From assembly GCF_009796765.1 (NCBI RefSeq), contig NZ_CP047023.1:62001-126000 (forward strand): a stretch of DNA of 64,000 nt. The letters are read 5' to 3'. The stretch is from Paraglaciecola sp. L3A3. GTDB lineage: Bacteria > Pseudomonadota > Gammaproteobacteria > Enterobacterales > Alteromonadaceae. The translations under genes and the position numbers were made by a program. The notes under the pieces were generated by a model. The model saw nothing but the letters and a program-made list of their open reading frames with translations, searched no databases and was not told the DNA's origin. Shown piece after piece: positions 1-9,386 of the stretch (position 1 is the first letter of the stretch; each line of letters begins with the position of its first letter).

Positions 1-657
1 TTGGTGTATGAGAACGGCATAAAATATCTGTATTTAAGTAACAATGGACAAGCTGTTCGTAAAATTGATCTAGATGGCAATATATTATGGCAGTCAGATA
101 AATCGCCTGACACTAACATTTATCAAAAGTCGCCCCTTAAGTATAAACCTACCGACACGGCCACTAATCCAGATTCAAATCAGTTATATGTTGCTGATGG
201 ATATGGCAGTTCAACCATTACTGAGCGTGATAAACAAACGGGTAATTTTTCAAATAAAGTATGGACGGGTGAAAACTCAGGTCAACATTTTAAGGTGCCC
301 CATGGCGTGACCTTTGATCCCAGAACAAATAATATTTTAGTTGCTGATCGTGAGAATAAACGCATTGTTGTTCTAGATCGCCAAGGAAACTTTTTAAATG
401 AGTTAACAGGTGAGGGCATCAGCCGAGTCTGTAATACCGATGTGTGGCAAGAACAATTATTGGTGCCTAACTTAAACGGGACAGTGGCTTATTTAGATAA
501 AAACAGCAAATTGATTGATGTGATCGAGTTAAATAAAGTACTGGGTGCTGAAGGCCATAAACATCCTCACGACGCTATATTTATGTCTAATGGTGATATT
601 GTGATAGGTACTTGGAATCCAGGCAAATTATCTTATTGGAAGCGTCTTAATTACTGA
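1..657 (+). CDS. NHL-repeat beta-propeller protein, C-terminal part (partial)
   Basis: The reading frame is open from the first base and stops at 657, so the gene probably begins before the window; the TTG at position 1 need not be the true start. The 218 visible residues hold repeated propeller-blade signatures, for example LYVADGYG near residue 62, ILVADRENKRIVVLDRQG near 112, and a final HPHDAIFMSNGDIVIGTW near 188. This is typical of NHL / six-bladed propeller proteins (peptidylglycine monooxygenase-like family). Such proteins bind ligands or act as lyases or hydrolases outside the cytoplasm; the exact role cannot be read here. It converges on the uxuA operon and is separated from it by a hairpin. 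It probably belongs to the same glycan-use region. Confidence 0.75.
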   Translation: MVYENGIKYLYLSNNGQAVRKIDLDGNILWQSDKSPDTNIYQKSPLKYKPTDTATNPDSNQLYVADGYGSSTITERDKQTGNFSNKVWTGENSGQHFKVPHGVTFDPRTNNILVADRENKRIVVLDRQGNFLNELTGEGISRVCNTDVWQEQLLVPNLNGTVAYLDKNSKLIDVIELNKVLGAEGHKHPHDAIFMSNGDIVIGTWNPGKLSYWKRLNY

Positions 658-679
658 AACCACAGGTTATAACAATATA

Positions 680-703
680 ATAGGGTTAGACCGCTAACCC
701 TAT
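680..703. terminator. Bidirectional hairpin terminator between NHL gene and uxuA
   Basis: A perfect 10-bp stem (ATAGGGTTAG / CTAACCCTAT) with a 4-base loop lies between two convergent stop codons and is followed by CTTTT on the plus strand. The T run is short, so plus-strand termination is likelier than minus-strand termination. Confidence 0.7.
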
Positions 704-724
704 CTTTTACCTCACCGAGATCGG

Positions 725-1915
725 TTAACTTGCTTGATTTTGCAAGTGTTCTAAAGTGGTAATTACACCTCTTAACTCTGCCAAACCTCTTAATCTTCCG
801 GTAAACGAATAACCAGGATTAATGCCTTGTTGCTCTAGTTCTTCGCCCATTAGGTGGCCATGATCTGGACGCATCGGGATTAAGTAGTCTGCTCGGCCTT
901 CTAATTTACGGCGCTTTTGCTCATTTAATAACGCAGTAATTAGGCCAATCATGTCGTTGTCGCCGTCTAGGTGGTCTGATTCAAAGAAGGAGCCATCAGG
1001 CTCTCTTTTTACATTTCGCAGATGCACAAAGTGCACTATGTCAGAAAACTCTTTGGCAATTTCGACTAGGTTGTTGTCACAACGTGCGCCAAATGATCCG
1101 GCACATAAAGTTAAACCATTGGCTCGGCTTGGTACTGCTTGAGTTAACAGTCGCACATCTTCTGCCGTTGAAACTACTCTGGGTAAACCAAATAATGAAA
1201 AAGGTGGATCGTCAGGGTGAATACACATCTGTACTCCCGCTTCTTCTGCTGTAGGAATTATCGCTTCTAAGAACAAAATAAGGTTGCGACGCATACCTTC
1301 ATTACCTAGTTGGATAAATTCAGCAATAGCTTGCCTGATGCTGTCTCTTGAATATGATCCTTCACCACCGGGTAAACCAGCAATGATGTTTTTTTCTAGT
1401 AAGGCTTTTTCTTGTTCAGACATAGCATCTAGTCGAGTTTTAGCTTTGGCTAATAGCTCAGGTGCATAATCTTGTTCGGCGTTATCACGCTCAAGAATAT
1501 AAACGTCGTAGGCTGCAAAATCAGACATTTCAAAACGTAACGCTTTGGCTTTGTTAGGCATAGAATATAAAAGATTAGTACGGGTCCAATCTACCACCGG
1601 CATAAAGTTGTAACAGATGCTGGCTATGCCTGCTTTGCCTAAGTTTTTAATTGATATTTTGTAGTTTTCAATATGTTGTAAATAGTCACCAGTGCGTAAC
1701 TTAATATCGTTATGCAGTGGCACACTCTCTACTACTGACCAAGTTAAGTCATTGTCTTCGATTAAATTTTTGCGTGCCATTATTTCATCTAAAGACCAAG
1801 CGTCGCCAGTAGCAACATGGTGTAAAGACGTGACCACTCCTGTAGCTCCTGCTTGTTTTATGTTGGCTAAAGAAACTGTGTCTTTAGGGCCAAACCAGCG
1901 CCATGTTTCTATCAT
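725..1915 (-). CDS. uxuA: Mannonate dehydratase
   Basis: Cytoplasmic enzyme that dehydrates D-mannonate to 2-keto-3-deoxygluconate (EC 4.2.1.8) in glucuronate catabolism. The 396-residue length is that of the family. Characteristic motifs are present: MIETWRWFGP at the start, CIHPDDPP at 231-238, LCAGS at 270-274, HLRN at 298-301 and MRPDHG at 348-353, which carry the metal and catalytic residues. The start overlaps the stop of the upstream oxidoreductase by 4 bp (ATGA), so it is the last gene of a five-gene minus-strand operon. The usual partners uxuB, uxuC and the KDG kinase are not in this window, so the rest of the pathway must lie elsewhere or be replaced by the neighbouring oxidoreductases (inference). 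Confidence 0.95.
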   Translation of the reverse strand: MIETWRWFGPKDTVSLANIKQAGATGVVTSLHHVATGDAWSLDEIMARKNLIEDNDLTWSVVESVPLHNDIKLRTGDYLQHIENYKISIKNLGKAGIASICYNFMPVVDWTRTNLLYSMPNKAKALRFEMSDFAAYDVYILERDNAEQDYAPELLAKAKTRLDAMSEQEKALLEKNIIAGLPGGEGSYSRDSIRQAIAEFIQLGNEGMRRNLILFLEAIIPTAEEAGVQMCIHPDDPPFSLFGLPRVVSTAEDVRLLTQAVPSRANGLTLCAGSFGARCDNNLVEIAKEFSDIVHFVHLRNVKREPDGSFFESDHLDGDNDMIGLITALLNEQKRRKLEGRADYLIPMRPDHGHLMGEELEQQGINPGYSFTGRLRGLAELRGVITTLEHLQNQAS

Positions 1916-3021
1916 TTTTCTGTCTCCGCTAAATCTGCTATTTGTTGTGCGCGCATACTTAATTCTGCCGCTTTAAATGTATGGTCTTGTCTCATGGCGT
2001 TTTCGGTTCGGTTGATAACGTCCAAAATGAGCTGGCCAAAATATGGGAAGCTAGATTGTCCTAAACAATCCATTTCTTGCTCTTGTTGGTTATTGGTTAT
2101 AAATAATTTTGACGCAGGTGCTTGGCGAGCGACATCATTGTATTTGCGACACTCAATATTACCTGTTGTACCCATAATGAAGGTACGTCCATCACCCCAA
2201 GTGGCTTGTCCTTCAGGGGTAAACCAATCGACTCGGGTGTAGAAAGACGCGCCATTCTCGGCTGTCATAGATATTTCGCCAAAGTCTTCTAGGCCAGGCT
2301 TATCTTGGTTGTTTAAGTTAGTAGCACGGGCAAAGTTTATAGTAGCGTTAGTGACACCAGCATAAGTTAAAAACTGTTCTACCTGATGGGATCCAATATC
2401 GGTCAATATGCCGCCATAACAATCTTTATCGAAAAACCAATCAGGGCGAGTCGCTTTTGCTAAGCGATGTGGGGCCAAATTGATCACTTGTAAAACACGG
2501 CCAATAGCGCCTTGTTTTATAAGCTCACCCGCTTGCCATGCTGCTTCATTGTGTAAGCGTTCGGCGTAATAAACTGCATATTTTTGCCCTGTACTGGCCA
2601 CTACTTCTTTTACCTCAGTTAATTGCTCTAAGGTGGTAAAAGGGGATTTGTCGGTAAAATAATCTTTACCTGCTTGCATCACTCGTATACCAATGCCTGC
2701 TCTTAAGTGCGGGATTGCAGCAGAAGCCACCAGTTTAGTGTCGATATCTTCTAATATTTGTTCAAATGAATCAGCCACAATCGCTTGCGGATATTTCTCA
2801 CAAAAGGCAGCTAGGCGTGTTGAGTCTGAATCGTACACATATTTAAGTGTGGCACCTGCTTGCAACAAGCCATTTGTCTGGCCATTAATATGCCCGTGAT
2901 CTAAATAGGCAATAGAAAACGTAAATTCGCCGGGTTGCACTACTTTTTCACTGATACCACTTGGTGCGTAGTTGGCGCCATCTTTCACATTTACTTTTCT
3001 AGGAGTTGAGCTTTGCGCCAT
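1912..3021 (-). CDS. Gfo/Idh/MocA-family oxidoreductase, atypical nucleotide-binding motif
   Basis: A 369-residue protein with the two-domain Gfo/Idh/MocA layout: an N-terminal dinucleotide-binding half and a C-terminal alpha/beta half containing GGILTDIGSHQVEQF near residue 205, where the family's catalytic His sits. Two family hallmarks are altered. The glycine-rich GxGxxA loop is replaced by AYLDHGHINGQ (about residues 38-48), and the usual EKP is DKSP. Cofactor binding may therefore be unusual. It overlaps the transporter gene by 1 bp and uxuA by 4 bp, so translation is probably coupled. The family oxidises or reduces sugars, often at C3; the substrate here is unknown, but the context suggests a uronate or keto-sugar. 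Confidence 0.85.
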   Translation of the reverse strand: MAQSSTPRKVNVKDGANYAPSGISEKVVQPGEFTFSIAYLDHGHINGQTNGLLQAGATLKYVYDSDSTRLAAFCEKYPQAIVADSFEQILEDIDTKLVASAAIPHLRAGIGIRVMQAGKDYFTDKSPFTTLEQLTEVKEVVASTGQKYAVYYAERLHNEAAWQAGELIKQGAIGRVLQVINLAPHRLAKATRPDWFFDKDCYGGILTDIGSHQVEQFLTYAGVTNATINFARATNLNNQDKPGLEDFGEISMTAENGASFYTRVDWFTPEGQATWGDGRTFIMGTTGNIECRKYNDVARQAPASKLFITNNQQEQEMDCLGQSSFPYFGQLILDVINRTENAMRQDHTFKAAELSMRAQQIADLAETEK

Positions 3022-4400
3022 TAGATATAACCCATTTTAACTAAAGTTGAATAAATCACACTGGCAAGCACGGTAATGATACAAATTGCCATAGCAATAT
3101 TAATAAATAGGCGTTTGCTGCCTGTTGGCATAGCGTCGCCTAAATAAGCTTTATTATTATTGAGTAATGCCCAGCCAATATAGGCGATGGGTAACAAAAA
3201 TCCGCAAATGGCTGACGTAGGCAATACCACGTAAGCGCCCATAGTTTGCCAAACAAACACACCAAGAATGGCTGGTGTCGGGGCCAACAAAGCCAGTTTG
3301 TATTTAAAGCTGTTTTCAGACCAACCAAACATAGCGGCAGCTGCTGAGCCACAACACAACATATGCATGACCAATGAGCCGACTGCCATACCAAAAATAC
3401 CAAAGGCAAAGATAAGGCGGCTGGTGACTTCATCTAGGCCTGCAGACATAAACATAGTGCCAGCTTGAGTGGGACTTAATTTACCTTGAATATCTAAATC
3501 AGAGCCATAAAAGGCACCTGCGGCAGCTATTGAAATTAAGCTCGTCACTAAAATGTAAGGTACAACTAAACCTAAGCCTATATCGTAACGAGAGAGCTCT
3601 GCATGCTCTTTACCCCATTTTTTATGCAGTAACGTATAGCCATAGATAAATGTCATATTGATACCTACAGCACTACCTAATGCGGCCATTACCACTGTCA
3701 CACCTTGAGCGTCTGTTGGTAGTGAAGTAGGAATATAACCTGCAGCAACTGCAGCCCAGTCTACTTTGCCGTTAAGTGAGGCACTAATTACCACCCAAGC
3801 AAAGGCTACAATTATTAAGGCGCTAAGAATTTTAATACCGGTTTCAAAATACTTAACCGCGTTATTCTTACCGCCTTCACTGTCGTGGTCACCGTACTTC
3901 CAAGCGGTAAATGCAACGCCCATCCAAATCAATATGGCCAGCGCAAGTAAGTACATATCTCTGGCCATGCCAGAGTCTTTATCAACTGAGAATCCTGTAC
4001 TCACCACCACTATTTCTTCTAACATCGCGGCACTTAAAGGGTAATGAGCAAAGCCCCAAATAATACTTGAGGCAAAAGCTGCAATCGCCCATCCCCAAGC
4101 TATAGGTACATTGACGTGCTTTTTCATTGCTTCAAAAGGTTTGTCTTGGGTATTTAAGGTTTGGTGAGACAATACAAACAACATGATACAACCAATAATC
4201 ATGGCAACAGGTTGCACCCACAACAATTCGTAACCAAATAGTGCACCAATAGTTAATGAGGTAACAGCACTGCCCCCACCTAAAGTCATGGCTCCTTGCA
4301 ACCAGCCTGGGCCACTGAGTTTTACATAGGTGGGGACGCGGGCGTACCAAGGTTTGGCGGACAAAGCTTGCAGTGTCGCGATTTCGCTATTGTTATTCAT
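3021..4400 (-). CDS. Nramp-fold membrane transporter lacking the metal-binding motifs
   Basis: A 459-residue polytopic membrane protein with about 11 hydrophobic segments. The first (GPGWLQGAMTL, about 30-40) matches the start of Nramp helix 1. In metal-transporting Nramp proteins helix 1 carries DPGN and helix 6 carries MPH. Here the corresponding stretches read GGGSA (41-45) and NMT (248-250, in GSAVGINMTFIYGYTLL). Loss of both sites argues against manganese or iron transport. Its place in the operon, between two sugar oxidoreductases and next to uxuA, suggests uptake of a sugar acid or similar product (inference). Automated annotation would probably call it a divalent metal transporter. 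The stop overlaps the next gene's start by 1 bp. Confidence 0.8.
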   Translation of the reverse strand: MNNNSEIATLQALSAKPWYARVPTYVKLSGPGWLQGAMTLGGGSAVTSLTIGALFGYELLWVQPVAMIIGCIMLFVLSHQTLNTQDKPFEAMKKHVNVPIAWGWAIAAFASSIIWGFAHYPLSAAMLEEIVVVSTGFSVDKDSGMARDMYLLALAILIWMGVAFTAWKYGDHDSEGGKNNAVKYFETGIKILSALIIVAFAWVVISASLNGKVDWAAVAAGYIPTSLPTDAQGVTVVMAALGSAVGINMTFIYGYTLLHKKWGKEHAELSRYDIGLGLVVPYILVTSLISIAAAGAFYGSDLDIQGKLSPTQAGTMFMSAGLDEVTSRLIFAFGIFGMAVGSLVMHMLCCGSAAAAMFGWSENSFKYKLALLAPTPAILGVFVWQTMGAYVVLPTSAICGFLLPIAYIGWALLNNNKAYLGDAMPTGSKRLFINIAMAICIITVLASVIYSTLVKMGYI

Positions 4401-4448
4401 AATTAGAGCTCTTTATTTTTATGATTATTAATTTGTGAGTAATTGCCA

Positions 4449-5612
4449 CTAACGATACGAAGCGTTCATATCGACTTTAGCTTGTGCATTCGACTTTTCT
4501 CTTAAGATTGAATGCGAAGCTTTTTCGGTTAATAATGTTTGGTATTTTTGTCTGTCTAAAGGCAATGCAACCGATTGTTTGTTCCAAGTTGATTGCAGCA
4601 TGGCATTCGCTATATCTAAAGACGCTAAACCGTCTTCTGCGGGAGCGATTAACTCAGCATCACCTTGTATAGCTTGGATAAAATTATTCATGATAATAGC
4701 GTGTTGATTGACTTTGTCAGAGATGCTGATGTCAGTGGTTGTCACTTTGGGCATACCAAACATTTCGTCAGTATTGGCACAAAAGGTGGCGGTACTTTGA
4801 TCATTTAATTTTTGTGTTAACTTGCCACTCCCGTCAACAACAGTAAAATGAAGACTGCCTTTATCACCAATAATATCAAAACGATTAACACCAGGCGCTT
4901 CACCAGTCGAGCCAATAAAAACACCTGTGGCTTTATTGTTGTAACGTAAGTAAGCCGTGACTTCGTCTTCGACTTCTATGTTGTGATATTTACCAAACTC
5001 ACAAAAGGCGGTGATTTCGTTAGGTACGCCGCAGATCCACTGAAAAATATCTAGGTTATGGATACATTGATTAACCAATAACCCGCCACCTTCTCCTTTC
5101 CATGTGGCGCGCCAGTCACTGACTTGAAAGTAAATGTCAGGGCGAAACCAATTGGTCATGGTCCAATGGGTACGTTGAATGTCACCTAAAATACCACTGT
5201 CGATAACCTCTTTCATTTTCTTGAAAGTAGGGTCGGTACGTTGATTTAACATCAAGGCAAATTGAGTGTTAGCCGGTTTGATTTTAACCAGTTGTTCGCC
5301 TTCCCAGCTTGATAAACCAATTGGCTTTTCAAGCATTACATGTAAGCCCTTTTCCAAAGCATATTTGGCGATAGCAAAATGTGACAAGGTCGGCGTGGCA
5401 ATTAGTACTGCATCAACACTGCCAGAATCAATTAATTCTTGATAGTTAGTAAAGTGTTGAGCACTAAGCTCATCAGCTAGTCCAGTGTTGTTGCGAGCAC
5501 ATAGAGCGGTGATTTGGCAATGTTCTACCGCGCCAGAGGTAATATTATTAATATGCTGCTGGGCGATATTACCTAAGCCAATGACACCTAATTTAATGAT
5601 TTGTTTGCTCAT
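4449..5612 (-). CDS. Gfo/Idh/MocA-family NAD(P)-dependent oxidoreductase
   Basis: A 387-residue cytoplasmic dehydrogenase with intact hallmarks: GLGNIA (GxGxxA) near residue 12, MLEKPIG near 93 (EKP, catalytic Lys) and NQCIHNLDIFQW near 181 carrying the substrate-binding His. No signal peptide is seen. The start lies 6 bp after the stop of the large DUF1080/dehydrogenase fusion gene and the stop lies 48 bp before the transporter gene, so it is co-transcribed with both. Members of this family oxidise sugar hydroxyls, and 3-keto-sugar formation is well known. Pairing with DUF1080 proteins suggests it oxidises or re-reduces a 3-keto sugar (inference). Confidence 0.88.
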   Translation of the reverse strand: MSKQIIKLGVIGLGNIAQQHINNITSGAVEHCQITALCARNNTGLADELSAQHFTNYQELIDSGSVDAVLIATPTLSHFAIAKYALEKGLHVMLEKPIGLSSWEGEQLVKIKPANTQFALMLNQRTDPTFKKMKEVIDSGILGDIQRTHWTMTNWFRPDIYFQVSDWRATWKGEGGGLLVNQCIHNLDIFQWICGVPNEITAFCEFGKYHNIEVEDEVTAYLRYNNKATGVFIGSTGEAPGVNRFDIIGDKGSLHFTVVDGSGKLTQKLNDQSTATFCANTDEMFGMPKVTTTDISISDKVNQHAIIMNNFIQAIQGDAELIAPAEDGLASLDIANAMLQSTWNKQSVALPLDRQKYQTLLTEKASHSILREKSNAQAKVDMNASYR

Positions 5613-5618
5613 AATAAT

Positions 5619-8600
5619 CTAGTGCACTCTCATTTTTTTGATGGTTTCGTTGGTATACGGCATGTCTTGATCTTCGGTGTGATAACGCACGCTTTGTATT
5701 GTACTAGAGGATACTTCACTTGCTCTGTTGTTCCATGCATTGCGAATATACGTGGCTATATCAGCTATGTCTTCATCACTAATATTAGGCGCTTGTGCCA
5801 TGCCAGGCATGACCATACCACTATCGTAAGTTTTACCTTTTACGGTAATTGGGCCACTAAAACCGTGTAATAAAATACCGGCTAAACGTTTAGGGTCGCC
5901 TGTTACCCATTCACTTTTATTTAAAGGTGGAATGGCAGGGTTACCTTCACCATCAGCACCATGACAGCCAAAACATCCCGCTTCACCATTAAATAACAAT
6001 TTACCTTTGGCGGCACTCTTGGCTAGGCTGCCTGTTAATTTTTTCTTAGTTTTCAGCACAGTGTTGCTTAATTTGGCAATTTCTGCGGCTGCCTCAGGTT
6101 GAATATTGTTTTGCTGAGAAGCTAAAAAGTCAGCTTCATGATTGGCTAAACTGGCTTCTACAAAAGCCGAGTTACCATATTTATTAATGATATTAGCCGT
6201 GGCAGGCCAAGCTTGATGTGTACCTGCCGCTAACACTAATGCTTGGGCAGCTTCTTGGCTAACGCTTTGGCTTTGTTGTGCCAACCAAGTCTTAATGGCT
6301 GAAGAGCTAGGTAGCAATTCAACTAAACGATAGATACTAGATTTCACTTTGGCATTGTTAGTAGTGGCCGCCTGTTTAAGTATGTCGAACTTATTTTGAC
6401 CTAAGCCTTCTAATACCCATAAGGCTTTGATTTGCGCTAAATGGTTGTCGCTGGTCGTCACCATTTTTTGTAACGCTTGAATAACTGACGAGTCTTGTTT
6501 CATTACTAATAACTGTTGCGCCATGTCTCGGTGCCAGCCATTATCATGAGCCAAAAATGGTACAAGTTCAGCTGCTGACAAGTCATTTAAATAGTCAACT
6601 TTAGGCATAGGGTTAGTTTTAGATTTAAGGCGGTATAAACGACCAATATGTTTGCTTCGCTCTAGATCTCGAGATTTGATTTGATCTGACAAGTAAGTGG
6701 TTAAATACGTACGGTGTTGTAAAATACCGTGGTAAAAATCTACTATCATCACAGTGCCATCTGGTGTGTTGTTAGTGTTTACAGGGCGAAATCTTTCATC
6801 GGTTGAGGCTAAAATTTCTTGTTTTTCAAATAGATTTTTACCCGTCACTTGACCATTTGTATCAATGACTTTATTGGCTCGCATTAAGTTAGCAGCAGGC
6901 TCAGTGACCAAACTAATGTGGCGATATTGTTCAGGATATTGATTGCCACGATAAAAAACAGGGCCACCAGCTGCGGTATTGCCTTTTAGTTTAAAGTCTT
7001 TGTCGTACATACCTTCCATGTAACCACGGTTAATCCCAGGAGTCACACGAATCGGGTAAATGTCATTGCGGCCTACATTTTGGTTTATCAGCTCTTTCGG
7101 AAAGGCTTGCTTTTTGTTGCGATAAACGACATTAGGTAAATATGAGGTAGTACGCAAAGGTGATGAGTTATCTAAAAAGTAGTGGCGTCCATAATCATCT
7201 TGGGTAATTCCCCATTGACCTCTAAATTCAGTGGGACCTACTGCCATTTTCCAATATTTGTTGCGGTAGATTTCTTTAGTATCTTTAGGAAGATCTACCG
7301 CTAAAGGGTAGGGACGATAACGTTTACTTGATTTAGCGCTGTAGTACCAGTTATCTAAACTAAATAATAAGCCGTTTGGTTTGTGTTCTACATTGCCGCC
7401 TTTGGCATAGTCTTTATCAACCATTTCTGTTTTGACTAAACTCACTTTGCCATCGGTTTCTGATAATTCAGAAAAATATAAACTGGTATTATCAGCCCAA
7501 ATAATACCTTTATCGATAAAGGCTAACGCTCTGGGCAATATTAAATTCGGTAAGACTACTTGGCGGGTATCCATGGTGCCGTCTTGGTCAGTGTCGGTTA
7601 GCATCACGATTTGGCTGTCGTGTTTCATTTCACCTGTCGCCAATGTGTCTTGCATATAAGTGGTCATTTCTAATGCCCAAACACGGCCTGCAGAATCATA
7701 GATTGCAAAAACCGGATCGAATATTAAAGGGCTATCGGCGATAACTTCAACTGCAAAATCAGGATGCACCACAAACGAGTTCATGGCTTGTTCAATACTT
7801 AATATTGGGGCTTCAGGAATAATATTTTCAGGCACTACCTTTTTCATGACGTGGCCTTCTCTGTCACCCGGATTTGACTTTTTAGAGATACCTTCAGGTT
7901 TTGGCAAATTGCGTAATTTAAGGTTTTTAACTTCTATTGAGCCTTTGCTATTTTCAACAATCACAGGGTTGACAGTTTTAGGAATGACACCAATATATTG
8001 GTAATCGACCATTTTGATATTGTTGATCCAGTGCTCTATTTGTGAGCCTTTCACCACTAGGCGTACTCGATTCCAACCTTTACCAATGCGCAAGCTTCCC
8101 CAGCCTTTTGGTTCGGTTAAATTGGTAGGAGCAACTCGCCCGACAATGGCGCCCATAGCTTGATTATTATTAGCGGTTTGTTCCACTGTGGTTTCACTAG
8201 ATAACTGAAATTCAAAACCTTTACCATTTGTGTCACGTAAATAGTGAATGCCGTTATCTGCATTATCAGAAGAGTTAACATCAAACTCCAGTTCAAAATA
8301 ATGGCTAGTGACAGGGATAGTTAAGCTATTTTTTTGTTGTTTAGCATCTGCTTTCAACGCTTGGTTTTTAATTTTCCAGTCGCCCGTTTGTTGTGGTGAA
8401 GTGTTAGATTGACCATCCCATAATAACTGCCAACCATTAGCTTGTTGTTCGGTTGTTATTTGGTTGTTGATATAACTAAACTGTTCAATGTCAGCAGGTT
8501 TGTTGACATGATCTTTGATATTGTTAGTTAAAATTTTAGGATCGCGCCATTTAACTGTTTTATTCACCTTGTCGCCACCGGCACTGTGGATCTGCAAAGC

Positions 8601-9236
8601 AATAAAGCCTGTTGGACTCAAATCATCAATTAAGTTACTACAAGGCACATTGTTAATATAAGTACGAATACTCTGACCTACCGCTTCTACGCGATATTTA
8701 TTCCAACCATCTACTTTGAATTCTTTACTGCAACTCTCATTGCGACTTAATGTGTATAACCAGCCACGACGACCTTGATCAAAAATACCTCCACTCCAAG
8801 CGCGAGGGGCCGTGTCTATTTCCATTTGGTAACCGGCTACTGTTGCACCTCTATTCCCTTGGATTTTCTTACTACGGAACTGCACACCAGAATTAAGTGG
8901 TGCCTCGGCCTGAACATCAACTTCAAAAATAAAGTCGCTAAATATTTCACCTGTGGTGAAGTAAGTGCTATCGCGGCTTGCGATACTAGTACCAATAATA
9001 GTGTCATCTTCAAGCACGTAACCCGCATTACCGCCTATTTTTTTCCATGCATCTAAATTGCCATCTGCAATTAAAGAGCGCCAGCCTGCGTCGGCTTTTT
9101 CAACTTTAGCCTGACTGGGTGATTTAGCAGACGCTTCTTCGTGAATTGAGCAAGATTGGAGCAAAGTAGCGGAGAACAGCACTCCAACAAAAACTGTTTT
9201 TAGTTTTGATGAAGTAGACAAATTTGATGGTTTCAT
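5619..9236 (-). CDS. Lipoprotein fusing two DUF1080 domains, PVC-type dehydrogenase, HEAT-like repeats and cytochrome c
   Basis: A 1205-residue exported protein. A lipobox (LLQSC, Cys about 29) predicts a lipid anchor. Two DUF1080 (3-keto-disaccharide hydrolase, concanavalin-like) domains follow at about 50-245 and 265-445. A PVC-type membrane-bound dehydrogenase/beta-propeller domain (begins near HPDFAVEVIADSP, about 490-870) is next, then helical HEAT-like repeats (about 890-1040), and a class I cytochrome c with CFGCH at 1088-1092 and a Met in VMPGMA as likely axial ligand. DUF1080 enzymes cleave or hydrate 3-keto-glycosides; the dehydrogenase plus haem could make the keto group and pass on electrons, so one chain may oxidise and cleave (inference). 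It is the first gene of a five-gene operon, with a clear promoter and operator just upstream. Confidence 0.85.
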   Translation of the reverse strand: MKPSNLSTSSKLKTVFVGVLFSATLLQSCSIHEEASAKSPSQAKVEKADAGWRSLIADGNLDAWKKIGGNAGYVLEDDTIIGTSIASRDSTYFTTGEIFSDFIFEVDVQAEAPLNSGVQFRSKKIQGNRGATVAGYQMEIDTAPRAWSGGIFDQGRRGWLYTLSRNESCSKEFKVDGWNKYRVEAVGQSIRTYINNVPCSNLIDDLSPTGFIALQIHSAGGDKVNKTVKWRDPKILTNNIKDHVNKPADIEQFSYINNQITTEQQANGWQLLWDGQSNTSPQQTGDWKIKNQALKADAKQQKNSLTIPVTSHYFELEFDVNSSDNADNGIHYLRDTNGKGFEFQLSSETTVEQTANNNQAMGAIVGRVAPTNLTEPKGWGSLRIGKGWNRVRLVVKGSQIEHWINNIKMVDYQYIGVIPKTVNPVIVENSKGSIEVKNLKLRNLPKPEGISKKSNPGDREGHVMKKVVPENIIPEAPILSIEQAMNSFVVHPDFAVEVIADSPLIFDPVFAIYDSAGRVWALEMTTYMQDTLATGEMKHDSQIVMLTDTDQDGTMDTRQVVLPNLILPRALAFIDKGIIWADNTSLYFSELSETDGKVSLVKTEMVDKDYAKGGNVEHKPNGLLFSLDNWYYSAKSSKRYRPYPLAVDLPKDTKEIYRNKYWKMAVGPTEFRGQWGITQDDYGRHYFLDNSSPLRTTSYLPNVVYRNKKQAFPKELINQNVGRNDIYPIRVTPGINRGYMEGMYDKDFKLKGNTAAGGPVFYRGNQYPEQYRHISLVTEPAANLMRANKVIDTNGQVTGKNLFEKQEILASTDERFRPVNTNNTPDGTVMIVDFYHGILQHRTYLTTYLSDQIKSRDLERSKHIGRLYRLKSKTNPMPKVDYLNDLSAAELVPFLAHDNGWHRDMAQQLLVMKQDSSVIQALQKMVTTSDNHLAQIKALWVLEGLGQNKFDILKQAATTNNAKVKSSIYRLVELLPSSSAIKTWLAQQSQSVSQEAAQALVLAAGTHQAWPATANIINKYGNSAFVEASLANHEADFLASQQNNIQPEAAAEIAKLSNTVLKTKKKLTGSLAKSAAKGKLLFNGEAGCFGCHGADGEGNPAIPPLNKSEWVTGDPKRLAGILLHGFSGPITVKGKTYDSGMVMPGMAQAPNISDEDIADIATYIRNAWNNRASEVSSSTIQSVRYHTEDQDMPYTNETIKKMRVH

Positions 9237-9258
9237 ATTATAGCAACTCTAATTTTTT

Positions 9259-9306
9259 TTGGACTGACCAATTTAGCCAGTATAAAAGGCGCACCTGTAT
9301 TTTCAA
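9259..9306 (-). promoter_or_regulatory. Promoter plus GntR-like operator of the DUF1080-uxuA operon
   Basis: Read on the minus strand: -35 TTGAAA (9306-9301), 16-bp spacer, -10 TATACT (9284-9279), 7 bp, then the 13-bp near-palindrome TTGGTCAGTCCAA (9271-9259), ending 23 bp before the ATG. The operator covers the likely transcription start, as expected for a repressor site. TTGG-N5-CCAA resembles sites of FadR-subfamily GntR regulators such as UxuR/ExuR (established for that family; assignment here is inference). An identical arrangement stands before the cytochrome gene at 11831. Confidence 0.7.
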
Positions 9307-9386
9307 GTAATTAATGTAAATAAATAAAGCTAAAACTAAGTTTTTAACTAAAAAAACCTAGTTTACCTTTATTTTGGTCTGATAGA

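Noticed and set aside
3268-3468. Open frames opposite the transporter gene and similar antisense frames opposite other long genes
   Set aside because: They are shadows of well-supported genes on the other strand and lack ribosome sites.
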